NCBI RefSeq assembly: GCF_000717175.1 | Contig: NZ_JNYD01000011.1 | Coordinates: 1-64,000 of the forward strand | From: Pseudonocardia autotrophica | GTDB taxonomy: Bacteria > Actinomycetota > Actinomycetes > Mycobacteriales > Pseudonocardiaceae | DNA length: 64,000 nucleotides | Direction of reading: 5' to 3' | Shown: positions 35,113 to 43,690 of the stretch, one piece after another | How the letters are laid out: every line of letters starts with the position of its first letter | Position numbering within the stretch: position 1 is the stretch's first letter | The notes under the pieces: model-generated | Told to the model about the DNA's origin: nothing | The model's input: the letters and a program-made list of their open reading frames with translations, nothing else | Databases searched by the model: none | Made by a program: the position numbers and the translations under genes

Positions 35113-36834
35113 TCACGGCCGGGCGAACTCGCCGGCGCGGTCGAAGTCGTACAGGTCGTTGATGCCGCGCCAGTGGCCGTGGATGTACAGGACCTCGACT
35201 GTCTCACCGTCGTCGACGAGCGCGTTGAGCAGGTCCGGCATGTCCAGGTGGTCGAAGTCCGGCCGCTGCGCCAGGCGTTCCAGCATCGCGGTCAGCCGTT
35301 CGACGCCGTCCCCCCGCACCGCGAGCATGCCGATCCACCGGCCGTCGGCGCTGCCGGCCTCGCCGGTGACGCGCCGCAGCCGCACCTGGCGGCCGAAGAG
35401 GGACCGGTCGTCCGGCTCCGAGCACTGCACGAAGTCGTTCGTGCTGCCGGCGTCGTCGTCCGTCGGGGCGGCGGAGTCGACGACCACCGCGAAATCCGCC
35501 GTGACCTCGAGCAGGTCGCGCAGGATGTAGCCCCGCAGCATCAGGTCGCCGTAGGAGATCACGCTGTCGCGGGTCATCGCCGGCAGGGCGTGCCGCAGCG
35601 ACTCCAGCTCGCCGGTCTCCTCGTGCCGCTCGTTGACCTCCAGCTTCAGGCCGGAGGTGTCGATCGCGTCCGCCCGGTAACCGCCGACCACGGTGATGTC
35701 GTTCATGCCCTGGGACTTGAAGGTGTCGACGAGCCAGCGCAGCAGCGGCTTGCCGGCGATCGGCAGCATGACCTTCGGACGGTCCTCGGTGACGGCCTCG
35801 AGCCCGCGGCCGCGGGTGGCGGCCAGGACGACGGCGGCCGGGGCCTGGTGCGCGATCGACAGGTAGCGGCGTTCCGCGGCCGCGTACTCCTCCGCGCCCT
35901 GCAGCCGGAAGATCTCTCCGACGGGTGCAACCCGGTCCTCCACGTTGACCAGGGTGCGGCTGTCGTGGATCTCCCGGGCGACGGACTGCATCGCCGAGGT
36001 CGCGGCTCGCACCAGGTGGTTCGCCCAGATCACCACGCTGATCCCGGCCTCGCGGAACACCGTGGTGGGCGTGCTGTAGTACTTGGTCGGCACGATCACC
36101 AGCGGGGCCCGGTTCCGCCATTGCGCGGCGAACTCGAGGATCTCGTCCGGGCGCGACCTGGCGCTGTGGATCAGGATCGCGTCCGCCCCGGCCTCGTGGT
36201 AGGCCGTGGCGCGGTGCAGCGCCTCGTCCACACCCCAGCCGGCGATCATCGCCTCGACCCGGGCGACCAGGACGAAGTCCTCGTCGAGCTGCGAGTCCTT
36301 GCCCGCCTTGATGCGGCCGCAGAACTCCTCGACCTCGGCCAGCGGCTGCCGGTCGCCGTCGATGAAGCTGTTGGTCTTGGGGAACTGCTTGTCCTCGATG
36401 CAGACCCCCGCAACACCACGCTGCTCCAGCTTGCGCACCAGCCGGCGGACGTTGTTGAAGTTGCCGAAGCCGGTGTCCCCGTCGAGCAGGATCGGCAGGT
36501 CGCTGGCGTCGGCCATGAACTCGACGACGTCGACGATCTGCGTCCAGCTCGCCTCGTTGTTGTCCCGGACGCCGAGCTGGGCCGACATGGCCAGTCCCGA
36601 CGCCCAGATCCCGCCGAACCCGGCCTCCCGCACGATCCGGGCCGAGAGGCCGTTGTGCGCCTCCATCAGGAACTCGAGCTCGTCGGACAGCACCATCCGC
36701 CGCAGGGCGGCGGCGCGGGAGCGGGGCGCAGGTGGCTCGGCGTCGAGCCGGGGCCGGGGCAGACCGGGACGGTCGAGCCCGGGGTGCTGGAGCTCGGGAT
36801 CGTCGAGCTCGGTGGGCAGCAGAGGGTCGGGCAT
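35113..36834 (-). CDS. pepM: Phosphoenolpyruvate mutase fused to a nucleotidyltransferase domain
   Basis: PepM makes the C-P bond by rearranging phosphoenolpyruvate to phosphonopyruvate. The 573-residue protein has a disordered start (~1-45), the isocitrate-lyase-like mutase domain (~46-330) with [18 protein letters not shown] and the diagnostic [11 protein letters not shown] at residues 147-157, and a second domain from ~333 with the nucleotidyltransferase signature ([20 protein letters not shown] then [19 protein letters not shown]). Fusion of PepM to a cytidylyltransferase is known from phosphonolipid and phosphonoglycan loci and points to a nucleotide-activated product. ATG 36834 follows AGGGGATCC. 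Proline-rich residues 1-38 have no counterpart in standard PepM. Confidence 0.95.
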   Translation of the reverse strand: MPDPLLPTELDDPELQHPGLDRPGLPRPRLDAEPPAPRSRAAALRRMVLSDELEFLMEAHNGLSARIVREAGFGGIWASGLAMSAQLGVRDNNEASWTQIVDVVEFMADASDLPILLDGDTGFGNFNNVRRLVRKLEQRGVAGVCIEDKQFPKTNSFIDGDRQPLAEVEEFCGRIKAGKDSQLDEDFVLVARVEAMIAGWGVDEALHRATAYHEAGADAILIHSARSRPDEILEFAAQWRNRAPLVIVPTKYYSTPTTVFREAGISVVIWANHLVRAATSAMQSVAREIHDSRTLVNVEDRVAPVGEIFRLQGAEEYAAAERRYLSIAHQAPAAVVLAATRGRGLEAVTEDRPKVMLPIAGKPLLRWLVDTFKSQGMNDITVVGGYRADAIDTSGLKLEVNERHEETGELESLRHALPAMTRDSVISYGDLMLRGYILRDLLEVTADFAVVVDSAAPTDDDAGSTNDFVQCSEPDDRSLFGRQVRLRRVTGEAGSADGRWIGMLAVRGDGVERLTAMLERLAQRPDFDHLDMPDLLNALVDDGETVEVLYIHGHWRGINDLYDFDRAGEFARP

Positions 36835-36887
36835 CAGAGGATCCCCTTTCGTCCTGGCGACGGGGTTCGCGGTGGGGGTGCGGCGGG

Positions 36888-37649
36888 TCACCGTGCTCCT
36901 ACCGGGCGCCACTCGCGGGTCCGCACGATGGCGTTGTCGTCCAGGTAGCCCCAGGTGGGGTCCGGCGTGCGCCAGTCCCCGTAGTGGAGCTCCAGGACCT
37001 TCTCGTGGTCGACGGGCTTCCGCCACGTGCGCCCGAGGAAGTCGAAGGGTTCGAGGTCGAGGCGGGGCAGGAGCCCGACGGCCTCGACCAGACCGGTCGG
37101 GCCGGTGCCGTAGAGGTGGTACTCCTGCATGTCCTGCTCGGCGGGGTGGAGCCGGAAGAACTCGAACAAGGCCCCGTGCCGGATGAAGATGCGCTCGGTC
37201 CGCGTGCCGGTGTTGTCCAGGAACGAGTACCAGCGCCGGAAGCCGGCCGCGAGCAGCGCGGGTTCGGCCCGGTCCAGGAGCTCGTCGTCGGCCGCGTCGT
37301 AGCAGAAGTCGGCGTCGCCGATGTCGTGCGGCAGCAGGCGGCCCTCCCGGGCCCAGCCCAGCAGCATGCCGCCCCACACCCAGTAGCGCTCGCCGAACGC
37401 GGTGCCCGCCAGCACGTCGTTGAGCAGGCGGAGGTCCTCCTCGAACCGACGGGCGCGTCGGCGGCGCACGGTCTCCGGGATCAGCCCGAACCGGGAGAGG
37501 ATGCGGTCGGCCTGGGGACCGAGGAAGTCCCGCAGCGCCACGACCTCGTTGCCCGGCAGGCGTCGCACGGTCCGGTCCAGCTTCATGTTGCGCAGCTGGC
37601 GGCGCACCTCGCCGACGACCCGCTCCAGCGGGGCGGGCAGTTCCACCAC
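36888..37649 (-). CDS. LicD-family phospho-headgroup transferase
   Basis: LicD proteins transfer phosphocholine or similar groups from a CDP carrier to sugars. The 253-residue protein contains the nucleotidyltransferase-fold core [19 protein letters not shown], followed by IGDADFCYD (catalytic Asp pair), and [20 protein letters not shown] and [23 protein letters not shown] at the C-terminal side. With phosphonate synthesis and CMP activation encoded just downstream, the likely donor is CMP-2-aminoethylphosphonate. GTG 37649 was chosen because GAGGAG lies five bases upstream. It is the first gene of the operon, 53 bases before pepM. Confidence 0.83.
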   Translation of the reverse strand: MVELPAPLERVVGEVRRQLRNMKLDRTVRRLPGNEVVALRDFLGPQADRILSRFGLIPETVRRRRARRFEEDLRLLNDVLAGTAFGERYWVWGGMLLGWAREGRLLPHDIGDADFCYDAADDELLDRAEPALLAAGFRRWYSFLDNTGTRTERIFIRHGALFEFFRLHPAEQDMQEYHLYGTGPTGLVEAVGLLPRLDLEPFDFLGRTWRKPVDHEKVLELHYGDWRTPDPTWGYLDDNAIVRTREWRPVGAR

Positions 37650-37948
37650 GGTGACTCCTCGTCGGGGTTCGGAGGCCGGAATGATCATTTCGAATGGATG
37701 AACACGGCGTGTACGCGAAGCAAACGGCCGCCAGCATAGGTCACGTCGGAAAGGGTGTCGCGCCGAGCGTGTGACGTCCCGCGGGCGGCCGTTGAATTTC
37801 TTCGTGCACGTTCGAACAGCGGTGTCGGCCCACACGGTGTGTCTCCTTCGGACGTTTTCGTGCGGCCGGCTCCCGCCGGTGTTCTCGCGCGGCTCCCTGA
37901 CAGGACCCTGCTGACGGCTCCCTCCTGCTGACCTGCGAAGAACGGGAC
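37650..37948. other. 299-bp gap, probable promoter region of the phosphonate operon
   Basis: No coding region. The part near 37670-37745 is A/T-richer than its surroundings. Read on the minus strand, TATGCT at 37738-37733 fits a TANNNT -10 box about 85 bases before the licD start, without a clear -35. The rest (37745-37948) lies between the operon and the end of the GT2 gene on the same strand; no hairpin terminator was evident. Confidence 0.35.
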
Positions 37949-38773
37949 TCAGTCGCCGTCCGTCATGCGGCGGACGCCGGTCGCGGACAACCTCCCGGCG
38001 GGCGCTGTGCGAAGGGGTAGGGCGAGGCGGGCCCGGTGCACCCGCGCGGCTCTTCGGCGCTCCAACAGCAGCGCCCGAAGAATGCGTGCCCGATCCGAAA
38101 AGGCAGGATCTGCGCGGCATTCGTACCACTGTGCGTTTTGTACGCCCGGTATCTCCTGGATGGACAGTCCGGCGTCGACCGCCCGGAAGGCGAGTACGAC
38201 GTCGAACTCCACGCCGTCGCCGAGGACGGAAGGATCCGTGGGGCGCCGCCGGTCGTCGGGCAGCCCGAGTCGCGGGAGGACCGAGCGCCGCATCGCCGTG
38301 AGGCCACAGCAGATGTCGGCGAAGGCGGTGCCCAGCAGTGCGGCTGCGGTCGAGGCCAACACCAGGTCGGCGAGGGTCCGGCCGGTTCCGCCGAACGTCC
38401 TGTGGGCGCGGATGCGCGAGCCCTTCGCCAGGTCGGCGCCCGACGCGAGCGCCGCGACCGCACGCGGCACCTCGTGCGGGCCGGCCGAGCCGTCGGCGTC
38501 GAGCGTGACCAGGACGTCGCCCGTGGCGCTGCGCAGGCCGGTGAGCAGGCTGTTGCCCCGGCCCCGGCCGGACTGCCTGACCACCCGGCAGGACGGACGG
38601 GCCGCGTGCGCCGCCTCCGGGGTGCCGTCGACAGAGCCTCCGTCGGAGACGACGACCTCGTACGACGGGTCGACGGCGGCGAGCAGGCGGCCGATGTTGT
38701 GGCTCTCGTTCAGCGTCGGCACGACCACCGACACCGTCGGAGCCACCCGCGGGCTCTCCTCCTGTCCGTGCAT
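37949..38773 (-). CDS. GT2 glycosyltransferase, DPM1-like paralogue
   Basis: A 274-residue GT-A enzyme with TVSVVVPTLNESHNIGRLL, YEVVVSDGGSVDGTPEAA, VLVTLDADGSAGPHEVPRAV and ICCGLTAMRRSVLPRLGLPD. Its first 100 residues align closely with the enzyme at 28877, so the two are paralogues that flank the phosphonate operon on the same strand. The acceptor-side half differs (a longer insert with FDVVLAFRAVDAGLS), so substrates may differ. ATG 38773 follows GGGGAGG. No membrane helices are seen. Confidence 0.82.
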   Translation of the reverse strand: MHGQEESPRVAPTVSVVVPTLNESHNIGRLLAAVDPSYEVVVSDGGSVDGTPEAAHAARPSCRVVRQSGRGRGNSLLTGLRSATGDVLVTLDADGSAGPHEVPRAVAALASGADLAKGSRIRAHRTFGGTGRTLADLVLASTAAALLGTAFADICCGLTAMRRSVLPRLGLPDDRRRPTDPSVLGDGVEFDVVLAFRAVDAGLSIQEIPGVQNAQWYECRADPAFSDRARILRALLLERRRAARVHRARLALPLRTAPAGRLSATGVRRMTDGD

Positions 38774-38999
38774 CCGGCCTCCCCGTGCCGTCGGTCCGCC
38801 CGCCGGTCCACGACTGCCTGCACGGGGTCGGTGAAGCGTGCCGTCTGCTCGTGGCACCACTTCCGTCGGATGCGTGTCCCTGAAGCTGTGTCGTGACCAT
38901 CTGCGGCAGAGATGGCCCTGTGACGCGCACGGACACGTTCCCCGACCGAAGTTGCTCCGGCCGGCCCCACGAGTTGGCCCGGGCGGCACAGGCCGACTC

Positions 39000-39971
39000 T
39001 CAGGCGCGGTGGGCCGCCCGCCAGGCCTCGTGCACCTCGGGCCGCAGGCGTCCCTTGTCCGGGACGGCGATGCCGTTCTCCCGGGCCCAGCGCCGGACCT
39101 CGGCGGTCGACGGCGGGGGTGCGGCCGGGGCGTCGGCCAGCGCGGAGTCGCCACCGATCCGTTCCGCCGCGACGGCCTCGGTCTCGGCCCAGGAGCGGGC
39201 GGCGGCGAGGAATCGGTAGGTCCACTCCTCGGCGAGCGCGCGGGTGTCGCAGAAGACGATCGGGATCGCGGGCCAGCGGACCTGGAGCTCGGCGAGGCCG
39301 TCGGCGATCGTGGCCGGACGGACGTACGTCTGCTTGAAGATCGACGAGTACCGCTCCTCCACGACGACCGCCGCCCGCGGCAGGGTGGCCAGCTCGGTGA
39401 GGGCGAAGCGCAGCCGGCCGTCGGACACGCTGCCCACCAGGTCGGACAGCGCCTTGCGCTCGACGGCCGCGACCACCGCGCCGCCCGGACCGAGGACCGC
39501 GTAGTCCCCGCAGCTCAGGCCGCGCCTGGTGGTGGTCACCTGCTGGCCGGGGAACGAGTACGGGTACCGCTCGTGGGCGTCGACCACGATCTCGAGCCCG
39601 GCGATGCCGGAGGCGCGGGCGGTCGGGAGCCGGACGTCGGGCCGCGCCTGCTTCCGGGTCCGCGGCGACTGCCAGAACACCATCTCCCGCCCACGGGCGC
39701 GGGTGAAGACGATCTGCGAGCGCTGCTCGCGCCCACGGTCGGCGACGACGTCGATCGCGGCCCCGCGCCGGACGCAGGACTTGAGCGCCACCCGCTCGAC
39801 GATCTCGGCGTCGGCGGGCCACTCGTCGTCGGAGACGGGGTGGCAGTAGATCGCCTTGGTGCGCGGCCACGTGTCCTTCGCGCGGAAGACGAGTCCGCCG
39901 GCGAGCGGCACGCGGATCAGGTACGGCAGCGAGCTGTCCGGGTCCGGGTTCCGGGCGACGAGCAGTTCCAC
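39000..39971 (-). CDS. ERCC4-domain nuclease with Lsr2-like C-terminal tail
   Basis: A 323-residue protein with an N-terminal region of unknown fold (~1-125), an ERCC4/XPF-type nuclease domain (~127-260) and a C-terminal Lsr2-like DNA-binding segment (~285-323). The nuclease motif residues are visible: LEIVVDAHERYPY, GLSCGDYAVL and VAAVERKALSDLVGSV (GDY...ERK). The tail STAEVRRWARENGIAVPDKG followed by RLRPEVHEAWRAA matches the C-terminal domain of Lsr2, with KGR where Lsr2 has RGR. Lsr2 tails bind AT-rich minor grooves, so nuclease targeting to such DNA is plausible. GTG 39971 start. Confidence 0.8.
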   Translation of the reverse strand: MELLVARNPDPDSSLPYLIRVPLAGGLVFRAKDTWPRTKAIYCHPVSDDEWPADAEIVERVALKSCVRRGAAIDVVADRGREQRSQIVFTRARGREMVFWQSPRTRKQARPDVRLPTARASGIAGLEIVVDAHERYPYSFPGQQVTTTRRGLSCGDYAVLGPGGAVVAAVERKALSDLVGSVSDGRLRFALTELATLPRAAVVVEERYSSIFKQTYVRPATIADGLAELQVRWPAIPIVFCDTRALAEEWTYRFLAAARSWAETEAVAAERIGGDSALADAPAAPPPSTAEVRRWARENGIAVPDKGRLRPEVHEAWRAAHRA

Positions 39972-40112
39972 CCGGCGAGTCTCGCAAGCCGCGCAAGCAC
40001 TGCTCCGAACGGCGCAGTACCCAATTCTGTCCATAGCGCGACCCGGGGCGTAGCGCGTCCGTGATCCACGCCGACGGCTCGGGCGACAGTCGGGGGACGA
40101 CGGGGGGCGAAC

Positions 40113-40895
40113 ATGACGATCCAGAGCATCGCGACGGGGCGGTGCGGGTACTGCGGAACGGGAATCACGGCGGGGGCGCGCTTCTGCGGGACGTGTGGGA
40201 CCTCCCGGGATGTGCGTTTCGATGCCCCGGGAGTGCCGACTCGCGGGAACAGGGGGCTGCCGGGAGCGCCGGTCGCCGTCGTCGGGCCGCAGTGGAGTGT
40301 CTGGCCGGTCGTGATCACGGTGATCGCCGGGCTGCTGGTCCTCGGGGTGCTGCTCACGCTGCTGTTGTGGTCGCCGCGGGTCACGCCCGCGACCCCGGTC
40401 GTGCCCGTCGCGACCACGCCCGTCACCACCGCGATGACGGCGTCGGCGACCTGCGTCCGCCCGGACAGCACCGACGCGGCCGGCGTGCCGACGAGCTACG
40501 AGCCGTCGCAGGCGGTCGACGGCGTGCTCGCGACCGCCTGGCGGTGCACCGGCGACGGGGTGGGGGAGAGCCTCACGCTGACCTTCGCCGCGCCCATCCG
40601 CGTCGGCTCGGTCGGGATCGTGCCCGGCCTCGCGAAGATCGACCCGGCCGACGGCACCGACCGCTACGCCCAGAACCGGCGCCTCACCGCCGTCCGTCTG
40701 ACGACCGACGACGGCCGCTGGGTCACCATCGCGCTGGACCCGTCGGTCGGGCGGCGCGGGCTCCAATGGACCGCTCTGAGCGCGACGGTCACGAGCCGGT
40801 TGACGATCACCGTGCTGGACAGCGCCGCCGGAACCGCCCAGAACGGGCAGGCCGCGAACGACACGATCGCGGTCTCCGAGATCGTCGTCGCCTGA
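40113..40895 (+). CDS. Zinc-ribbon membrane protein with discoidin-like glycan-binding domain
   Basis: A 260-residue protein: an N-terminal double-CxxC zinc ribbon (CGYCG and CGTCG, residues ~11-30), one membrane helix (~64-86), a Thr/Pro-rich spacer, and an extracellular domain (~110-260) with PSQAVDGVLATAWRC, VGIVPGLAKIDPADGTDRY and NRRLTAVRLT, typical of the NADase-type glycan-binding/discoidin superfamily in actinobacteria. It likely senses or binds something outside the membrane. ATG 40113 has GGGGGG upstream. It converges with rmlA. Confidence 0.75.
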   Translation: MTIQSIATGRCGYCGTGITAGARFCGTCGTSRDVRFDAPGVPTRGNRGLPGAPVAVVGPQWSVWPVVITVIAGLLVLGVLLTLLLWSPRVTPATPVVPVATTPVTTAMTASATCVRPDSTDAAGVPTSYEPSQAVDGVLATAWRCTGDGVGESLTLTFAAPIRVGSVGIVPGLAKIDPADGTDRYAQNRRLTAVRLTTDDGRWVTIALDPSVGRRGLQWTALSATVTSRLTITVLDSAAGTAQNGQAANDTIAVSEIVVA

Positions 40896-40960
40896 CGGTC
40901 GGCTCCCGATCGACCTCTACGGCGCCAGGGACGAGTCCTGGGACATCACGGTCGGCTCGC

Positions 40961-41854
40961 TCATCGTGTCGCGCTGAAGGACTTCGCGACATTCATGACG
41001 TACTGCCCGTAGCCGTTCCTGGCCTGCTTCTCGCCGAGGGCGTAGCAGGCGTCGGCGTCGATGAAGCCCATCCGCAGCGCGACCTCCTCGAGGCAGGCGA
41101 TGCGGATGCCCTGCCGGTTCTCGAGGACCTGCACGTAGTGCCCGGCCTCGATCAACGACTCGTGCGTACCGGTGTCGAGCCAGGCGAAGCCACGGCCGAG
41201 GTCGACGAGCCGGGCGCGCCCCTGCTCCATGTACGTGCGGTTGAGGTCGGTGATCTCCAGCTCGCCCCGGGCCGACGGCCGAAGCTGCTTGGCCAGCTCG
41301 GCGGCCTGGCCGTCGTAGAGGTAGAGGCCGGTGATGGCGCGGTCGGAGCGCGGCTTCTCGGGCTTCTCCTCGATCGAGATCAACCGGCCCTGGTCGTCGG
41401 CCTCGCCGACGCCGTAGCGCTGCGGGTCCTTGACGGGGTAGCCGAACAGGACGCATCCGTCGCCGTCGGGACCGAGGCCGTCCCGGGCGTCGCGGAGCAT
41501 CCCGGAGAAGCGGGGGCCGTGGAAGATGTTGTCGCCGAGCACGAGCGCGACGTTCTCGCCCGCGATGTGGTCCTCGCCGATGAGGAAGGCCTCGGCGATG
41601 CCGTTGGGCTCGGCCTGGGTGGCGTAGGTGAGGTCGAGGCCCAGCTCGCTGCCGTCGGCGAGCAGGCGGTGGAAGCTCGGGGCGTCCTCGGGCGTGGTGA
41701 TCACGAGGATCTCGCGGACGCCGGCCAGCATCAGGGTCGAGAGCGGGTAGTAGATCATCGGCTTGTCGAACACCGGCAGCAGCTGCTTGGAGACGCCGCG
41801 GGTGATCGGGTGCAGCCGGGTGCCGGTGCCGCCGGCGAGGACGATGCCCTTCAT
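40961..41854 (-). CDS. rmlA: Glucose-1-phosphate thymidylyltransferase
   Basis: First step of dTDP-L-rhamnose synthesis: dTTP + glucose-1-phosphate to dTDP-glucose. The 297-residue protein is full length, with the signature [20 protein letters not shown] at the N-terminus, [29 protein letters not shown] and the allosteric-site region near [12 protein letters not shown]. Its ATG overlaps the stop of rmlD by four bases, so the two form one operon. dTDP-rhamnose is needed for the arabinogalactan linker and for many surface polysaccharides. Confidence 0.96.
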   Translation of the reverse strand: MKGIVLAGGTGTRLHPITRGVSKQLLPVFDKPMIYYPLSTLMLAGVREILVITTPEDAPSFHRLLADGSELGLDLTYATQAEPNGIAEAFLIGEDHIAGENVALVLGDNIFHGPRFSGMLRDARDGLGPDGDGCVLFGYPVKDPQRYGVGEADDQGRLISIEEKPEKPRSDRAITGLYLYDGQAAELAKQLRPSARGELEITDLNRTYMEQGRARLVDLGRGFAWLDTGTHESLIEAGHYVQVLENRQGIRIACLEEVALRMGFIDADACYALGEKQARNGYGQYVMNVAKSFSATR

Positions 41855-42681
41855 GCCAGGTACCTCTCCAGGCTCTGTCGCCAGTCCGGCAGCGTGACGC
41901 CCGCCTTCGCGGCCTTCGTCAGGTCGAGGACGCTGTTCAACGGCCGGCGGGCGGCCCCGGGCTTGTCGGCGAAGTACGCGGCGGTGGTGGTGTCCGTGAC
42001 GTCGTGGGTGTTCCGGCCGGATGCCGCGAAGACGAGCCGGGCGACGTCTGCCCAGCTCGCCGGCTCGCCGTCGTTGGTCAGGTGGTAGGTGCCCGGCTCG
42101 GCCTCGAGGAGCCCGAGGATTCCTGCGGCGAGGTCGGCCGCCAGCGTGGGCCTACCCCGTTGATCTGCGACGACGGCCGGGCTGACGCCCTGATGCGCCA
42201 GCGTGCGCATGGTGCGGGCGAAGTTGGCGCCGTCGCCGATCACCCAGGTCGGGCGGACGATCCAGTGCTTCGGGGTGGTCGCGACGGCGGCGTCGCCGGC
42301 GGCCTTGGAGGCGCCGTAGGCGCTGAGCGGCGCGATCTGGGCGCTCTCGGGGATCGGGCCCTCGTGCATGCCGTCGAAGACGTACTCGGTGGAGATGTGC
42401 ACCAGGCGCAGGTCGTGCTCGGTGGCGAGGCGGGCGAGCGCGGCAGGGGCGAGGGCGTTGGCGGCCCAGGCCTGCCGGCGGCCCTCGGGCGTCTCGGCGG
42501 CGTCGACCTTGGTGTAGGCGGCGGCGTTGAGGACCGTGTCGAAGGCCGACCAGTCTACGGCCGCGAGCGCGGCCGGGTCGGTCAGGTCCAGCTCGGCACG
42601 GGTCAGCGCCCGCGCGGTCGGCAGGGCCGCGGCCAGCGCCTTCCCCAGCTGGCCGCCCGCTCCGAGGACGAGGGCGCGCAC
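41851..42681 (-). CDS. rmlD: dTDP-4-dehydrorhamnose reductase
   Basis: Last step of dTDP-L-rhamnose synthesis, NAD(P)H-dependent. The 276-residue SDR has [18 protein letters not shown] at the N-terminus, [13 protein letters not shown], the active-site [11 protein letters not shown] (Tyr-x3-Lys) and [16 protein letters not shown] 42681 starts only 40 bases from the rmlB start on the opposite strand. No ribosome site is visible, in line with a leaderless message. Confidence 0.94.
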   Translation of the reverse strand: MRALVLGAGGQLGKALAAALPTARALTRAELDLTDPAALAAVDWSAFDTVLNAAAYTKVDAAETPEGRRQAWAANALAPAALARLATEHDLRLVHISTEYVFDGMHEGPIPESAQIAPLSAYGASKAAGDAAVATTPKHWIVRPTWVIGDGANFARTMRTLAHQGVSPAVVADQRGRPTLAADLAAGILGLLEAEPGTYHLTNDGEPASWADVARLVFAASGRNTHDVTDTTTAAYFADKPGAARRPLNSVLDLTKAAKAGVTLPDWRQSLERYLA

Positions 42682-42689
42682 GGGGGCAT

Positions 42690-42715
42690 TCTGCCGAGCG
42701 GCCCGTCGCTACCCT
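42690..42715. promoter_or_regulatory. Back-to-back -10 boxes between rmlD and rmlB
   Basis: The two rhamnose operons start 40 bp apart. On the plus strand TACCCT (42710-42715) ends six bases before the rmlB GTG; on the minus strand CAGAAT (42695-42690) ends eight bases before the rmlD GTG. At these distances both messages would be leaderless, and the two polymerase sites must overlap, which would couple or balance the operons. Confidence 0.5.
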
Positions 42716-42721
42716 CGCCGG

Positions 42722-43690
42722 GTGCGCGTTCTGGTCACGGGTGGGGCGGGGTTCATCGGGTCGCACTTCGTGCGGTCGCTGGTTTCTGGCGCGTACCCGG
42801 GGCTCGCGGGTTCGGTGCGGGTGTTGGACCTGCTGACGTACGCGGGGCGGCGGGAGAACCTGGCGGGCGTCGACGTCGAGCTGGTGGTCGGGGACATCCG
42901 GGATCCTGCGACGGCTGCGGCTGCCGTGCGCGGCTGCGACGTGGTGGTGCACTTCGCGGCGGAGTCGCACGTGGACCGGTCGATCGCGGGGGCGGCGGAC
43001 TTCGTGTCGACGAACGTGGTTGGTACGCAGGTGATGTTGCAGGCGGCGCTGGACGGCGGGGTCGGGAAGTTCGTGCACGTGTCGACGGACGAGGTGTACG
43101 GGTCGATCGAGTCGGGGTCGTGGTCGGAGGACCACGTGCTGGAGCCGAACTCGCCGTACTCGGCGTCGAAGGCGGGCAGCGACCTGCTGGCGCGGTCGTA
43201 TCACCGGACGCACGGGCTGGACGTGTCGATCACGCGGTGCAGCAACAACTACGGGCCGTACCAGTTCCCGGAGAAGGTGATCCCGCTGTTCGTGACGAAC
43301 CTGCTCGACGGGGGCACGGTGCCGTTGTACGGCGACGGGCTCAACGTGCGGGACTGGCTGCACGTCGACGACCACTGCCGGGGGATCGCGCTGGTCGCGG
43401 CCTCGGGCCGGGCGGGGGAGGTCTACAACATCGGCGGCGGGACGGAGCTGGCGAACCGGGAGCTGACCGCGCGGCTGCTGGCGGCGGTCGGGGCGGACTG
43501 GTCGCGGGTGGAGCCGGTGACCGACCGCAAGGGGCACGACCGGCGGTACTCGGTGGACTGGTCGAAGATCCGGGCCGAGCTGGGGTACGAGCCGCGGGTG
43601 TCGTTCGAGGTGGGGCTGGCCGAGACGGTGCAGTGGTACCGGGACAACCGGCAGTGGTGGGAGCCGCTGAAGAGCGGGGTGGTCTCGTGA
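42722..43690 (+). CDS. rmlB: dTDP-glucose 4,6-dehydratase
   Basis: Second step of dTDP-L-rhamnose synthesis. The 322-residue extended SDR has RVLVTGGAGFIGSHFVRSL, FAAESHVDRSIAGA, VHVSTDEVYGS (catalytic Asp/Glu), SPYSASKAGSDLL (Tyr-x3-Lys), and RCSNNYGPYQFPEKVIPLF, which are diagnostic for RmlB. GTG 42722 lies right after a TACCCT box. Translationally coupled to rmlC by a GTGA overlap. Confidence 0.96.
   Translation: MRVLVTGGAGFIGSHFVRSLVSGAYPGLAGSVRVLDLLTYAGRRENLAGVDVELVVGDIRDPATAAAAVRGCDVVVHFAAESHVDRSIAGAADFVSTNVVGTQVMLQAALDGGVGKFVHVSTDEVYGSIESGSWSEDHVLEPNSPYSASKAGSDLLARSYHRTHGLDVSITRCSNNYGPYQFPEKVIPLFVTNLLDGGTVPLYGDGLNVRDWLHVDDHCRGIALVAASGRAGEVYNIGGGTELANRELTARLLAAVGADWSRVEPVTDRKGHDRRYSVDWSKIRAELGYEPRVSFEVGLAETVQWYRDNRQWWEPLKSGVVS

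Noticed and set aside
32545..36948. Very long open frames on the plus strand opposite the phosphonate operon (32545-34119 and 34993-36948)
   Set aside because: Their translations are dominated by Arg, Gly, Pro and Gln with no domain motifs, while the minus strand encodes complete enzymes with catalytic residues. They are by-products of high GC content.
35113..37737. PepM extended upstream to 37737 (874 codons)
   Set aside because: The added N-terminus overlaps licD in another frame and is Arg/Pro-rich; ATG 36834 has a ribosome site just upstream.
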